This document shows positions 43,011-51,895 of a DNA stretch of 64,000 bases, piece after piece. The position numbers were made by a program, and so were the translations under genes. The notes under the pieces were generated by a model. That model worked only from the letters and a program-made list of their open reading frames with translations. It ran no database searches and had not been told where the DNA came from. Numbering within the stretch: position 1 is the first letter of the stretch; the number at the start of each line of letters is the position of its first letter. Source of the DNA: Bradyrhizobium sp. CER78. GTDB taxonomy: Bacteria > Pseudomonadota > Alphaproteobacteria > Rhizobiales > Xanthobacteraceae. The stretch spans positions 55,088 through 119,087 of the forward strand of contig NZ_JARVWP010000023.1 in the NCBI RefSeq assembly GCF_029846235.1, given 5' to 3'.

Positions 43011-43760
43011 ATGAAGATCCTGGTACCCGTCAAACGCGTCGTCGATGCCAACGCGCATGTGCGCGTGAAGGCCGATGGCTCCGGCGTCGATCTGAGCGGC
43101 GTCAAGATGTCGATCAATCCGTTCGATGAGATCGCTGTAGAGGAAGCGACGCGTCTGAAGGAGAAAGGTTCGGCGACGGAGATAGTGTGCGTGAGCATCG
43201 GATCTGCAGAAGCGACCGAAGTGCTGCGCAGCGCCTTCGCAATCGGCGCGGATCGCGGGCAGCTCGTCATCGGGGAGGGGGACCTCGAGCCTCTGGCTGT
43301 GGCCAAGATACTGAAGGCGGTCATCGAGAAAGAGAATCCGCAGCTCGTGATCCTCGGCAAGCAGGCGATCGATTATGACAACGATCAAACCGGACAGATG
43401 CTCGCGGGGTTGCTGGGATGGCCTCAGGCAACCTGCGCCTCGAATGTCACGGTCGAAGGCGATCAGGTGCTCGTCACCCGCGAGGTCGACGGCGGACACC
43501 AAACGGTGCGGCTGCGATTACCGGCGATCATCACGTGCGACCTGCGCCTGAACACACCGCGTTTCGCCGCCCTTCCCAGCATCATGAAAGCGAAGAAGAA
43601 GCCGATCGAGCAGAACAGCGTCGACTCGTATGGAGTAGATCTGAAGCCACGGCTTCAGGTTTTGAAACTGGCTGAGCCGCCCCACCGCAAAGCAGGCATC
43701 AAGGTGAAGAGTGTGACCGAATTGCTCGACAAACTGCGTAACGAAGCTGGAGTTATCTAA
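43011..43760 (+). CDS. etfB: Electron transfer flavoprotein beta subunit
   Basis: A 249-residue AMP-binding subunit of the heterodimeric ETF, which takes electrons from acyl-CoA dehydrogenases. The start MKILVPVKRVVDANA and the signature VTREVDGGHQTVRLRLPAII followed by DLRLNTPRFAALPSIMKAKK are characteristic. The start at 43,011 is preferred because upstream codons are not conserved in the family. The alpha subunit begins one base after the stop. Confidence 0.95.
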   Translation: MKILVPVKRVVDANAHVRVKADGSGVDLSGVKMSINPFDEIAVEEATRLKEKGSATEIVCVSIGSAEATEVLRSAFAIGADRGQLVIGEGDLEPLAVAKILKAVIEKENPQLVILGKQAIDYDNDQTGQMLAGLLGWPQATCASNVTVEGDQVLVTREVDGGHQTVRLRLPAIITCDLRLNTPRFAALPSIMKAKKKPIEQNSVDSYGVDLKPRLQVLKLAEPPHRKAGIKVKSVTELLDKLRNEAGVI

Positions 43761-43761
43761 A

Positions 43762-44706
43762 ATGAAAACACTACTGATCGGGGATCACGACAACAAGACA
43801 CTCACGGAGGCGACGGCCAAGGCATTGAGTTGTGCCGTATCACTCGGAGGTGAGGTGGACGTGGTTATCGCGGGCAAAGGCTGCCGAGCGGTTGCCGAAC
43901 AGGCGGCTCAGCTCTCCGGCGTCGCAAGGGTTCTGCTGGCTGACGCAGACGCTTACGAGCGCATGCTGGCTGAGCCATTCGCCGCGCTGATCGTTTCGCT
44001 CGCCGCGCCATACGATGCAATACTTGCTCCGTCGTCCAGTTCAGGGCGCAACATCCTGCCGCGCGTCGCAGCATTGCTCGACGTCATGCAGATCTCGGAT
44101 GTAAGCCGAGTGATCTCACCAGACACTTTCGAGCGACCGATCTACGCGGGAAATGTCATCGAGACCGTCCAGACGACCGACAAGAAGAAAGTCATGACCG
44201 TACGAACAACTGCGTTTCCGCGCGCGGCCGGCGGCGGAACTGCTCCTGTGGAGCCGGTTCCGGCAGTTGCCAACCCGGGCACATCGCAATTCGAAAGCGA
44301 GGAGCTCCACGTCTCCGCGCGAGCGGAGCTGACGAGCGCGCGGATCATCATCTCCGGCGGTCGTGCGCTTGAGAGCCGGGAGAACTTCACGAAATTTATC
44401 GAGCCGATCGCCGACAAGCTGGGTGCCGCAATTGGCGCCTCGCGCGCGGCAGTCGACGCCGGCTATGCCCCGAACGACTGGCAGGTGGGCCAGACGGGCA
44501 AGATCGTTGCGCCGGATCTGTACATTGCCGCGGGAATCTCCGGCGCTATTCAACATCTGGCGGGTATCAAGGACGCGAAGGTCATTGTCGCGATCAACAA
44601 GGATCCGGATGCACCGATCTTTCAAGTGGCTGACTACGGCCTGGTTGCGGACCTTTATACGGCGCTTCCGGAAATGGCCGCTGAGCTCGCCAAGTCTCAC
44701 GCGTAG
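43762..44706 (+). CDS. etfA: Electron transfer flavoprotein alpha subunit
   Basis: A 314-residue FAD-binding subunit. The FAD-binding C-terminal domain shows GRALESRENF, SRAAVDAGYAPNDWQVGQTG and KIVAPDLYIAAGISGAIQHL, then INKDPDAPIFQVADYGLVAD, the family signature. With EtfB it forms the soluble electron carrier between the dehydrogenase encoded next and the membrane ETF:quinone oxidoreductase two genes on. Confidence 0.96.
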   Translation: MKTLLIGDHDNKTLTEATAKALSCAVSLGGEVDVVIAGKGCRAVAEQAAQLSGVARVLLADADAYERMLAEPFAALIVSLAAPYDAILAPSSSSGRNILPRVAALLDVMQISDVSRVISPDTFERPIYAGNVIETVQTTDKKKVMTVRTTAFPRAAGGGTAPVEPVPAVANPGTSQFESEELHVSARAELTSARIIISGGRALESRENFTKFIEPIADKLGAAIGASRAAVDAGYAPNDWQVGQTGKIVAPDLYIAAGISGAIQHLAGIKDAKVIVAINKDPDAPIFQVADYGLVADLYTALPEMAAELAKSHA

Positions 44707-44750
44707 CCCGCACGAACTGAACCCGAACCGCACACGCTAAGGAATCATCC

Positions 44751-46541
44751 ATGCCCTCGTACAAGGCCCCCGTCCGCGACACACTCTTCCTGCTCAACGA
44801 CGTGTTTGAAATCTCCCGCCATGCCGATCTGCCGGGATTCTCGGATCTGACCCCCGAGACTCTGCAGGCAATGCTCGAAGAGGCGGCGAAGTTTGCCGAG
44901 AACGTTATTACTCCCCTCAATCGGGTCGGTGACGTTGAGGGCTGCCAGCGGCATCCGGATGCCTCCGTTACGACGCCCAAGGGATTCCGCGAGGCCTATC
45001 AACAGCAAGTCGCGGGCGGTTGGGTCGGCATAGCCGCTCCCGAGCAGTACGGTGGACAAGGCCTACCAGAAACACTGAGTGCAATCGTCGGGGAGTTCTT
45101 CTCCTCCGCGAGTCTTGCCTTCTACATGTATGGCGGCCTGACCCAGGGAGGCATCGCGGCGCTGCTCACGCACGCCTCTGATGAGCTCAAGGCGACTTAT
45201 GTGCCGGATCTCATTTCCGGGAAGGCAACTGGTACGATGAACCTCACCGAGGCCCATGCCGGAAGTGATGTCGGATTGTCCTATGCTCGTGCCCGCGAGG
45301 AGGCGGATGGCAGCTATCGAGTGACGGGCTCAAAGGTGTTCATCTCCGCTGGTGAGCACGATCTCGCCGAGAACATCATCCATTTCGTTCTCGCTCGCAT
45401 CGAGGGCGCACCCCACGGCACCAAGGGGCTCTCGCTGTTCGTCGTGCCGAAGTTGCTGCCCGCCGCCAATGGGGAGCCGGGCAAGCGCAATGGGGTCAGC
45501 TGTGGCTCCATCGAACACAAGATGGGCATCCACGGCAATTGCACCTGCGTCCTGAATTATGACGATGCCACAGGTTGGCTCATCGGTGAAGAGAACCGTG
45601 GCATGCCGGCGATGTTCGTGTTGATGAATCACTCGCGCATGTTTGTTGGGGGACAAAGTGTTGGGCTTGCCGAAGTGGCTTATCAGAACGCCGCGGCCTA
45701 CGCACGGGAGCGCCTCCAGGGCCGCTCCCTCTCCGGGCTCAAGTTTCCTGAGAAACCCGCAGATCCGATCATCGTTCATGGCGACGTGCGCCTCATGCTG
45801 ATGAGCATCCGTGCTTTCACCGAAGCGGGAAGGGCGCTCATCATCTCAACCAATTTGCGGAATGACGTGGCTATGCGCAAGAACGATCCTGCCGCGCTGC
45901 GGGATGCCGAGAACCGCATGGCGCTGCTAACTCCGGTGATCAAGGCGTTCTTTTCGGACCAGGGGTTTCTCAGCACCGTGACCGCACAGCAGGTCTTCGG
46001 CGGCTACGGATATGTCGCAGAGACCGGCATGGAACAGTTCGTGCGCGACTCACGCATCTCACAGATTTACGAAGGGACGAACGGCATTCAGGCTCTCGAC
46101 CTCGTCGGTCGCAAACTCGGGCTGGAGGGTGGCCGGGTGGTCGGCAGCTATTTCGCGGAAATCGAGAGTTTCCTCAAGGAGCATGCGGAAGATCCCGGTC
46201 TGGCGCCCTTTGTCACGCGCACGCGTGAAGCTCTGGGTCATTTGCAAGAGGCCACGGAGTGGCTCGCCAAGAACGGCGCGAAGGACCAAGACCTCGTTGG
46301 CTGCGGCGCCCGAGATTATATGTATCTATTTGGGCTCGTCGCGCTCGCACACATGTGGTGTCAGATTGCCGAAGCGGTTCAGCGAAAACTCAGCGAAGGT
46401 GCTACGGACCCGTACCTCAAGGCGAAGTTGGTGACCGGGCAGTTCTTTGTCGAGCGGATGCTGCCCGAGACGCAGTTTCGGCTGGCCTGCGTCAAGGCGG
46501 GAGGCGCTGGGGCAATGGATATGCCGGCCGAGCTGTTCTAG
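44751..46541 (+). CDS. Acyl-CoA dehydrogenase, long form
   Basis: A 596-residue FAD enzyme that makes the alpha-beta double bond in acyl-CoA. Motifs: MNLTEAHAGSDVGLSYARA near 163-181 (FAD/substrate binding), the QVFGGYGYVAETGMEQFVRD segment near 414 and RISQIYEGTNGIQALDLVGR near 434 with the catalytic-base region. The length and C-terminal extension match the long ACAD group (DmdC/AcdA-like), which acts on short or branched thio-substrates in some bacteria; the substrate here is unknown. It is within the etf operon, 44 bases after etfA. Confidence 0.93.
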   Translation: MPSYKAPVRDTLFLLNDVFEISRHADLPGFSDLTPETLQAMLEEAAKFAENVITPLNRVGDVEGCQRHPDASVTTPKGFREAYQQQVAGGWVGIAAPEQYGGQGLPETLSAIVGEFFSSASLAFYMYGGLTQGGIAALLTHASDELKATYVPDLISGKATGTMNLTEAHAGSDVGLSYARAREEADGSYRVTGSKVFISAGEHDLAENIIHFVLARIEGAPHGTKGLSLFVVPKLLPAANGEPGKRNGVSCGSIEHKMGIHGNCTCVLNYDDATGWLIGEENRGMPAMFVLMNHSRMFVGGQSVGLAEVAYQNAAAYARERLQGRSLSGLKFPEKPADPIIVHGDVRLMLMSIRAFTEAGRALIISTNLRNDVAMRKNDPAALRDAENRMALLTPVIKAFFSDQGFLSTVTAQQVFGGYGYVAETGMEQFVRDSRISQIYEGTNGIQALDLVGRKLGLEGGRVVGSYFAEIESFLKEHAEDPGLAPFVTRTREALGHLQEATEWLAKNGAKDQDLVGCGARDYMYLFGLVALAHMWCQIAEAVQRKLSEGATDPYLKAKLVTGQFFVERMLPETQFRLACVKAGGAGAMDMPAELF

Positions 46542-46589
46542 TGCGCGCCGACCACACCCCGAAGCCCCCAATTCTACAGGACTGATCGC

Positions 46590-48248
46590 ATGAGCCCGAA
46601 CGAACTGCCTGCCCGAGAGGCGATGGAATTCGACGTGGTCATTGTGGGAGCAGGACCGGCCGGACTTTCCACGGCCATCCGCTTGAAGCAAGTGGCACCA
46701 CAGTGCTCCGTCGTCATCGTGGAGAAGGGATCCGAAGTCGGCGCGCACATTCTCTCGGGCGCCGTGATCGATCCGATCGGCCTGGATCGGCTGCTGCCTG
46801 ACTGGCGCAATGAATCATCCCATCCGTTGCGCCAGGCAGTGATGAAGGATCGCTTCTACTGGCTCACGAAGCGCCGGGCCGTGCGGCTGCCGAACTGGTT
46901 GATGCCGCCGCTCATGAGCAATCATGGCAACTTCGTCGTCTCGCTCGGCGATGTCTGTCGCTGGCTTGCCACGAAAGCCGAATCGCTCGGCGTGGAGCTC
47001 TATCCCGGCTTTGCGGCCACGGAGGTGCTGTACGGGTCGGGTGGCGAGGTCCTGGGCGTGGCCACGGGCGACATGGGCGTCGGTAAGGACGGGCAACCCA
47101 AGCAAGGCTTCACGCGCGGCATTGAGCTACGTGGCAAATACACGCTCTTTGCCGAAGGCGCGCGCGGCAGCCTGACCAAGGCGGTCATTGCAAAATTCGC
47201 GCTGCAGCAGGATCACGATCCGGCCAAGTTCGGTATCGGCCTCAAAGAGGTCTGGCAGGTGCCTGCCGAGCAGCACCGCGCCGGGCTCATACAGCACACC
47301 TTCGGCTGGCCGCTCGACAATCACACCGGCGGAGGTTCTTTTCTGTACCATTGGGGAGACAATCTGGTCTCCGTGGGATTCGTGGTCCACCTCAATTATC
47401 ACAACCCCTGGATCAGCCCGTTCGAGGAGCTGCAGCGCTTCAAGACCCATCCTCTGGTTCGCTCGACGCTCGCCGGTGGCAAACGCATCAGCTACGGCGC
47501 GCGTGCCATAACCGAAGGGGGCTGGCAGTCAGTACCGAAGCTCACCTTTCCCGGAGGAGCTCTCATCGGGTGCGCGGCAGGCTTCGTCAACGTCCCGCGG
47601 ATCAAGGGCTCGCACAACGCGATGCTCTCGGGCATCCTCGCCGCCGAGAAGGTCGCCGAGGCGCTCGCCGCGGGGCGTGCCCACGATGAGCTCGAGGCCT
47701 ACGAGGCGAGCTGGCGCACGTCCGACATTGGGCGCGACCTGCGTAGGGTACGCAACGTGAAGCCCCTTTGGTCCAGGTTCGGCACGATCATCGGCGTCGG
47801 GCTCGGCGGCCTGGACATGTGGACGAACACTCTTGGATTCTCGCTGTTCGGAACACTATCGCACGGCAAGCCGGACAATCAAACTCTGGAGCCGGCTTCA
47901 AAATTCAAGCCCATCGCCTATCCCAAACCGGACGGAAAGCTCACCTTCGATCGCCTCAGTTCGGTTTTCCTGTCGGGCGCAAATCACGAAGCGGACCAGC
48001 CTGTTCACCTGCACGTTGCAAACCTAGAGACGGAGAAGCGAATCGAGCACGACGTATTCGCGGGCCCCTCAAACCGGTATTGCCCGGCCGGCGTCTACGA
48101 GTGGGTCGGCGAAGGTGCAGACCTCAAGTTCGTCATCAATGCGCAGAACTGCGTTCACTGCAAGACCTGCGACATTAAGGATCCCGCCGGCAACATCACT
48201 TGGACTGCTCCGCAAGGCGGAGGCGGTCCGAACTACAGCCAGATGTAA
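46590..48248 (+). CDS. Electron transfer flavoprotein:ubiquinone oxidoreductase
   Basis: A 552-residue membrane-associated flavoprotein with an N-terminal FAD motif (VVIVGAGPAGLSTAIRLKQ) and a C-terminal 4Fe-4S cluster, with cysteines in YCPAGVYEW and NCVHCKTCDIKDP. It re-oxidises ETF and reduces ubiquinone. The length matches ETF-QO (about 550). Its place in the operon after the dehydrogenase gives a self-contained route from acyl-CoA to quinol. It is not FixC-type, since the ferredoxin domain is fused rather than a separate FixX. Confidence 0.95.
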   Translation: MSPNELPAREAMEFDVVIVGAGPAGLSTAIRLKQVAPQCSVVIVEKGSEVGAHILSGAVIDPIGLDRLLPDWRNESSHPLRQAVMKDRFYWLTKRRAVRLPNWLMPPLMSNHGNFVVSLGDVCRWLATKAESLGVELYPGFAATEVLYGSGGEVLGVATGDMGVGKDGQPKQGFTRGIELRGKYTLFAEGARGSLTKAVIAKFALQQDHDPAKFGIGLKEVWQVPAEQHRAGLIQHTFGWPLDNHTGGGSFLYHWGDNLVSVGFVVHLNYHNPWISPFEELQRFKTHPLVRSTLAGGKRISYGARAITEGGWQSVPKLTFPGGALIGCAAGFVNVPRIKGSHNAMLSGILAAEKVAEALAAGRAHDELEAYEASWRTSDIGRDLRRVRNVKPLWSRFGTIIGVGLGGLDMWTNTLGFSLFGTLSHGKPDNQTLEPASKFKPIAYPKPDGKLTFDRLSSVFLSGANHEADQPVHLHVANLETEKRIEHDVFAGPSNRYCPAGVYEWVGEGADLKFVINAQNCVHCKTCDIKDPAGNITWTAPQGGGGPNYSQM

Positions 48249-48380
48249 CGGACATCGCAATCGGCTTAGCGATCTAACTCGGAACTCGGGACAGGTACAG
48301 GCTGGACGACGCTTTCCTCGAGAAGCGCGCCCGCAGTTCCTGGGCCGCTGAAGCAAACACGACAATTTAGGAGAGACCCA

Positions 48381-49601
48381 ATGGCAAGCGACAACATCTT
48401 TTCTGGACTCAAAGTCGTAGACTTCTCGACCTTCGTTGCGGCTCCCACCGCCGCCGTGATTCTCTCGGACTTCGGCGCCGACGTCGTCAAGGTCGAACCA
48501 CCTTCCGGCGACATCTTTAGACACGCGCATCGGTTTCCTCCGATGCCGTCGGCGAAGGACCCTTACCCCTTTCATCTCACCAACCGCAACAAGCGCGGGA
48601 TGGTGCTCGACCTGAAGTCGCCAAGCGCTCAGCAGGTTCTCGAGAAGCTCGTCAAATGGGCGGACGTGTTCATCGTTAATACGCCACATCCCGCGCGGAA
48701 GAAATTGAAGCTCGAATACACCGACGTCGTGCAATGGAATCCGCGGCTGATCTACGCGGATCTTACGGGGTTCGGCGAAAAGGGGCCGGACGCCGGCATG
48801 CCGGGCTTCGACCTCACGGCATATTGGGCGCGCAGTGGCCTTCTGTCGATGACGCGCGATGCCGGGGCGCCGCCAACCTGGCCGGTAGCCGGCAGCGGCG
48901 ACGCCGCGACAGGCGTCGGCATCTATTCGGCGATCGTTACCGCACTCTATCGCCGCGAGCGCACGGGCGAGGGCGCGTATGTCACGACCTCGCTACTTGC
49001 TGAGGGCATCTGGTCGGCAAGCGTCTCAATCCAGGCGGCGCTCGCCGACGCGAAGTTCTACGGGCTGCATGATCCCAGCAATCCGGCGAGCGCCGCAGCG
49101 AATGTGTATCGCGCCGCCGACGGCACGTGGTTTGTTCTCGCCCTCACGCCCGACAAGTGGGCGGATGCGGCGAAAGCCATCGGGCTTCCGGACCTCCTGA
49201 CAGATCCGCGATTCTCCGATCCCGCGAAACTCGCGGCGAACCGGCTCGAACTTGTCGCCATTCTCGACAAGGTCTTCAGCACTCAGCCAATGGCGCATTG
49301 GTACGAGGTGCTCCGCGGCTTCACGATCGGGGCTGTGCGCGAGCCGCAGGAAGTCATCAACGACCCGCAGGTCAGGGCGAACGACATCATCGTTCCGCTC
49401 GAAGGCGCCGGCGACAAGCTCACCTCGACGATCAGCAGCCCAATCCAGGTGCATGGCGTCACCAAGGTGCCGGCGCGGCGCGCGCCCGGGCTCGGCGAGC
49501 ACACCGATGAGGTCCTCCAGGAGTTGGGATTCGACGCGAAGGGCATCGAGGGGCTGCGTGCAGACGGCGCAGTGGGAGAAGCCAAGGAACACGTGGCCTA
49601 G
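48381..49601 (+). CDS. CaiB/BaiF family CoA-transferase
   Basis: A 406-residue class III CoA-transferase. The family start GLKVVDFSTFVAAPTAAVIL, SDFGADVVKVEPPSGD, the catalytic Asp region GFDLTAYWARSGLLS and GAVREPQEVINDPQVRANDI are all present. It probably activates the substrate of the acyl-CoA dehydrogenase in this operon by moving CoA from a donor thioester. A GGAGAG site precedes the ATG. The gene is followed by a hairpin and the repeated intergenic element. It is not a close copy of the CaiB-type gene at 10.8 kb. Confidence 0.92.
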   Translation: MASDNIFSGLKVVDFSTFVAAPTAAVILSDFGADVVKVEPPSGDIFRHAHRFPPMPSAKDPYPFHLTNRNKRGMVLDLKSPSAQQVLEKLVKWADVFIVNTPHPARKKLKLEYTDVVQWNPRLIYADLTGFGEKGPDAGMPGFDLTAYWARSGLLSMTRDAGAPPTWPVAGSGDAATGVGIYSAIVTALYRRERTGEGAYVTTSLLAEGIWSASVSIQAALADAKFYGLHDPSNPASAAANVYRAADGTWFVLALTPDKWADAAKAIGLPDLLTDPRFSDPAKLAANRLELVAILDKVFSTQPMAHWYEVLRGFTIGAVREPQEVINDPQVRANDIIVPLEGAGDKLTSTISSPIQVHGVTKVPARRAPGLGEHTDEVLQELGFDAKGIEGLRADGAVGEAKEHVA

Positions 49602-49602
49602 T

Positions 49603-49830
49603 CGCATTTGCCACAATTCGCTGAGCTTCGGATTGAATTACTCGTACTGACGCTCCTTGTCAGATACCAGTTTGCCTCGCGGAAGCAGACAGTTTCACAA
49701 GTGCTTGGCCTCGGCGCCCCTTCCGTCGCCGCGGCTCCCTACGGCCGGTCCTCCTTTCGCCCGAGGACCGGCCGCCCCTTTCTGTTGTTGGATCGGATGG
49801 GCATACAGCTCTTTGGATCGGCGAAAACAA
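49603..49830 (+). repeat. Duplicated intergenic element (copy B)
   Basis: This stretch resembles 28,970-29,200 upstream of hemA; shared blocks include GACGCTCCTTGTC/AACGCTCCTTGTC and the GGCCGGTCC hairpin. It stands between a CoA-transferase gene and a secreted protein gene, unlike copy A, so the element itself has moved or been duplicated. Confidence 0.55.
49742..49774 (+). terminator. Terminator-like hairpin after the etf operon
   Basis: CGGCCGGTCCT (49,742-49,752) and AGGACCGGCCG (49,764-49,774) form an 11-bp GC-rich stem with an 11-base loop, followed by CCCCTTTCT. The uridine run is short, so termination is likely but not certain. Confidence 0.4.
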
Positions 49831-49850
49831 CGACCACAACTTTGGAGCAG

Positions 49851-50213
49851 ATGATGAAACACGTTCTCGCTTATGCGGTAACCGCGAGTTGCCTGTTCGC
49901 ATTTATCTCCGGTGCGCAAGCCCGCGTTGCCTACGATGGCTCCTGGGACCTTCTTTTCGTGACGCAAAGCGGGGCGTGCGATCCGACCTACAATTTCTCG
50001 GTCAACATCAGCAACGGTGTCGTTACGCATCCGAATCTGGTGAGGTTCAGGGGCCATGTAGCTCGCTCGGGTGCCGTTCGCGCTTCCGTGACTGTTCACG
50101 ACAAATTCGCATCCGGCTCGGGCCGACTCTCGAGCAACTCGGGTCGCGGAACGTGGAGCGGCTATTCGGGGAGCGCGCGTTGCTCAGGCTATTGGACCGC
50201 GGTGCGAAACTGA
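49851..50213 (+). CDS. Small secreted protein of unknown function
   Basis: A 120-residue protein with a Sec signal peptide (MMKHVLAYAVTASCLFAFIS, cleavage around AQA) and a mature domain starting YDGSWDLLFVTQSGACDPTY. Repeated Ser/Gly and a beta-rich pattern (GRGTWSGYSGSARCSGYW) suggest a small beta-sandwich, with two cysteines possibly bridged. The start at 49,851 was chosen for the signal peptide; an ATG one codon later is also possible. A frameshifted fragment of a related gene lies at 41.96 kb. Confidence 0.7.
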   Translation: MMKHVLAYAVTASCLFAFISGAQARVAYDGSWDLLFVTQSGACDPTYNFSVNISNGVVTHPNLVRFRGHVARSGAVRASVTVHDKFASGSGRLSSNSGRGTWSGYSGSARCSGYWTAVRN

Positions 50214-50463
50214 CCACAGATTTGGCGCGACCATCCGCCGGATGGGCCGGAAGGGAAACCTGGCGTCGGCTTCTCTTTTGTGTGCGGTGGAGGCGTTTAG
50301 CCCGGGTCTACCGAAGCTTATTCGCTGATGCGCCCGCTCGCAGCGCGCGCAGCAGACGGCAAAGTAGCATGCGAGGCTGGTGGTCGCGTCGGTTACGGCA
50401 AAGCCCGTCTGCCGCACCGCTCGATGTCAGGTGTCAGAAGCCAGTCGGAGAAGAACTTAGCCG

Positions 50464-51360
50464 CTAGGAGGTCTTGTCGGCAAATCGCTTCCTCAATCGC
50501 GGGACTGCAAAATCAAGGAAAGCACGAAGTTTCAGCGGAACGTGCCGCTGGCTCGGGTAGACAACGCTGACCGGAAACGGTGATGGCTCATACGCATCGA
50601 GCAGAGTCACCAGCGAACGCGACTTCAGCAAGTCCTCGATGAGATACGACAGCACCTTGGAGATTCCGGCTCCGGCGACTGATGCAGCAGCCGCCACCTC
50701 ACCCAAGTTCACAGCGAGACGAGACGGCACATCGATCGTCTGCGTCGCCCCGTTTCGGCGAAACTCCCAGGGAGTCCCGGGGTCGTAAGTCACGCAGTCA
50801 TGCGATGCCAGATCGGCGGGTTCTTTCGGCACGCCGCGAGCCTTCAAATAGGCGGGGCTTGCACACACCACTCGGCGAATTACCCCAACGCGCGTTACAA
50901 TCATGCTGCTGTCTGGCAACCCCCCGATGCGCACGGCGAGATCGACGTGTTCCTCCACTAGGTTCACGTATCGATCCCTTAGTTGCAGTCGCACCCGGAT
51001 GTCCGGAAACGCGCGCTGGAACTCCGCGACAATGGGCAGAACGTGGCTGCGACCCAGGACTGCAGGCGCGGTGATGATCAATTCACCCTGAGGGGCGCGA
51101 TATTCGCCAGACGCCGTGCGTTCGACTTCTGCGATCTCTTCCATGATCCGACGACATGAATCGAGGTAGCTGCGCCCTGCATCGGTCAAGACCACTTTTC
51201 GGTGACCCCGGTGGAGCAGCCGGACATGCAAGTACTCTTCCAGCTCCACAACCCGACGACTGACCGTCGCAAGCGGAATCCGGAGATGGCGGCTGGCTCC
51301 CGAGAGACTCCCGGTATCGACCGCAGCCAGCAGGATGGTCATCGCCTCCAGTCGATCCAT
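50464..51360 (-). CDS. LysR-type transcriptional regulator
   Basis: A 298-residue regulator with an N-terminal winged helix (MDRLEAMTILLAAVDTGSLS followed by GASRHLRIPLATVSRRVVEL) and a C-terminal effector-binding domain. It is of the CrgA/PtxR-like short-linker group. It is divergent from the NTF2-like/hydrolase genes, with an inverted repeat between. The first codons and promoter of this gene recur 2.83 kb away in front of the quinone oxidoreductase, so it probably controls both units. Confidence 0.9.
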   Translation of the reverse strand: MDRLEAMTILLAAVDTGSLSGASRHLRIPLATVSRRVVELEEYLHVRLLHRGHRKVVLTDAGRSYLDSCRRIMEEIAEVERTASGEYRAPQGELIITAPAVLGRSHVLPIVAEFQRAFPDIRVRLQLRDRYVNLVEEHVDLAVRIGGLPDSSMIVTRVGVIRRVVCASPAYLKARGVPKEPADLASHDCVTYDPGTPWEFRRNGATQTIDVPSRLAVNLGEVAAAASVAGAGISKVLSYLIEDLLKSRSLVTLLDAYEPSPFPVSVVYPSQRHVPLKLRAFLDFAVPRLRKRFADKTS

Positions 51361-51389
51361 GGCGTTCCTTCCACCAGTGAAAGGGTGCT

Positions 51390-51423
51390 TCCCGAAACTA
51401 CCATCTACTAAGCTGTTTTGGGA
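51390..51423. promoter_or_regulatory. LysR-binding-site-like inverted repeat, copy A
   Basis: TCCCGAAAC and GTTTTGGGA form 9-bp arms (8 of 9 paired) spaced by 16 bases in the divergent promoter between the regulator and the NTF2-like gene. The whole 96-base region 51,349-51,444 is duplicated at 54,180-54,276. Confidence 0.6.
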
Positions 51424-51491
51424 GGTCTAAATCGTTTGCCGACAGTGTCGCTCTCGAGTGGGCCATCAACATCAACCTAAGGAAGGTTCGC

Positions 51492-51881
51492 ATGTCGGAT
51501 TCGTCGCAGATCGCTCTCATCCGGAAATTGTACGGCGCCAGGGGAGACGTGAATGCTTTCAAAGCGCTCCTGGCGGATGACCTCGAGTATGATATTGCCG
51601 AAGGATTCCCCAACGGGGGCGTCTATCGCGGTCTCGACACGACGTTTAATGAATTCTTCCCATTCTTGGCCGACTTCGACGAGTTCTACGCGGAAGGAGA
51701 CGAGTACTTCGAGTCGGGCGATCACGTGATCGCTCTCGGACGCTATGTTGGCGTTACGAAGAAGGGGCGAAAGATGCAATCCCGCTTCGCCCATTTCTGG
51801 ACAATCCGAGACGGCAAGGTCGTGCGCCTGCAGCAGACCGCCGACACTCTTCTCATCGCACGAGCTCTGGAAAGAAAATAA
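51492..51881 (+). CDS. SnoaL/NTF2-like protein
   Basis: A 129-residue single-domain cone-shaped protein: ALIRKLYGARGDVNAFKALL, a DDLEYDIAEGFPNGGVYRGLD segment, and the closing strand pattern RFAHFWTIRDGKVVRLQQTA match the SnoaL/NTF2-like superfamily. Members include isomerases, ketoester cyclases and binding proteins; the catalytic residues cannot be decided here. It starts 15 bases before the next gene's ATG and is the first gene of the LysR-controlled unit. Confidence 0.8.
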   Translation: MSDSSQIALIRKLYGARGDVNAFKALLADDLEYDIAEGFPNGGVYRGLDTTFNEFFPFLADFDEFYAEGDEYFESGDHVIALGRYVGVTKKGRKMQSRFAHFWTIRDGKVVRLQQTADTLLIARALERK

Positions 51882-51895
51882 CTGGAGCGCCGCGA

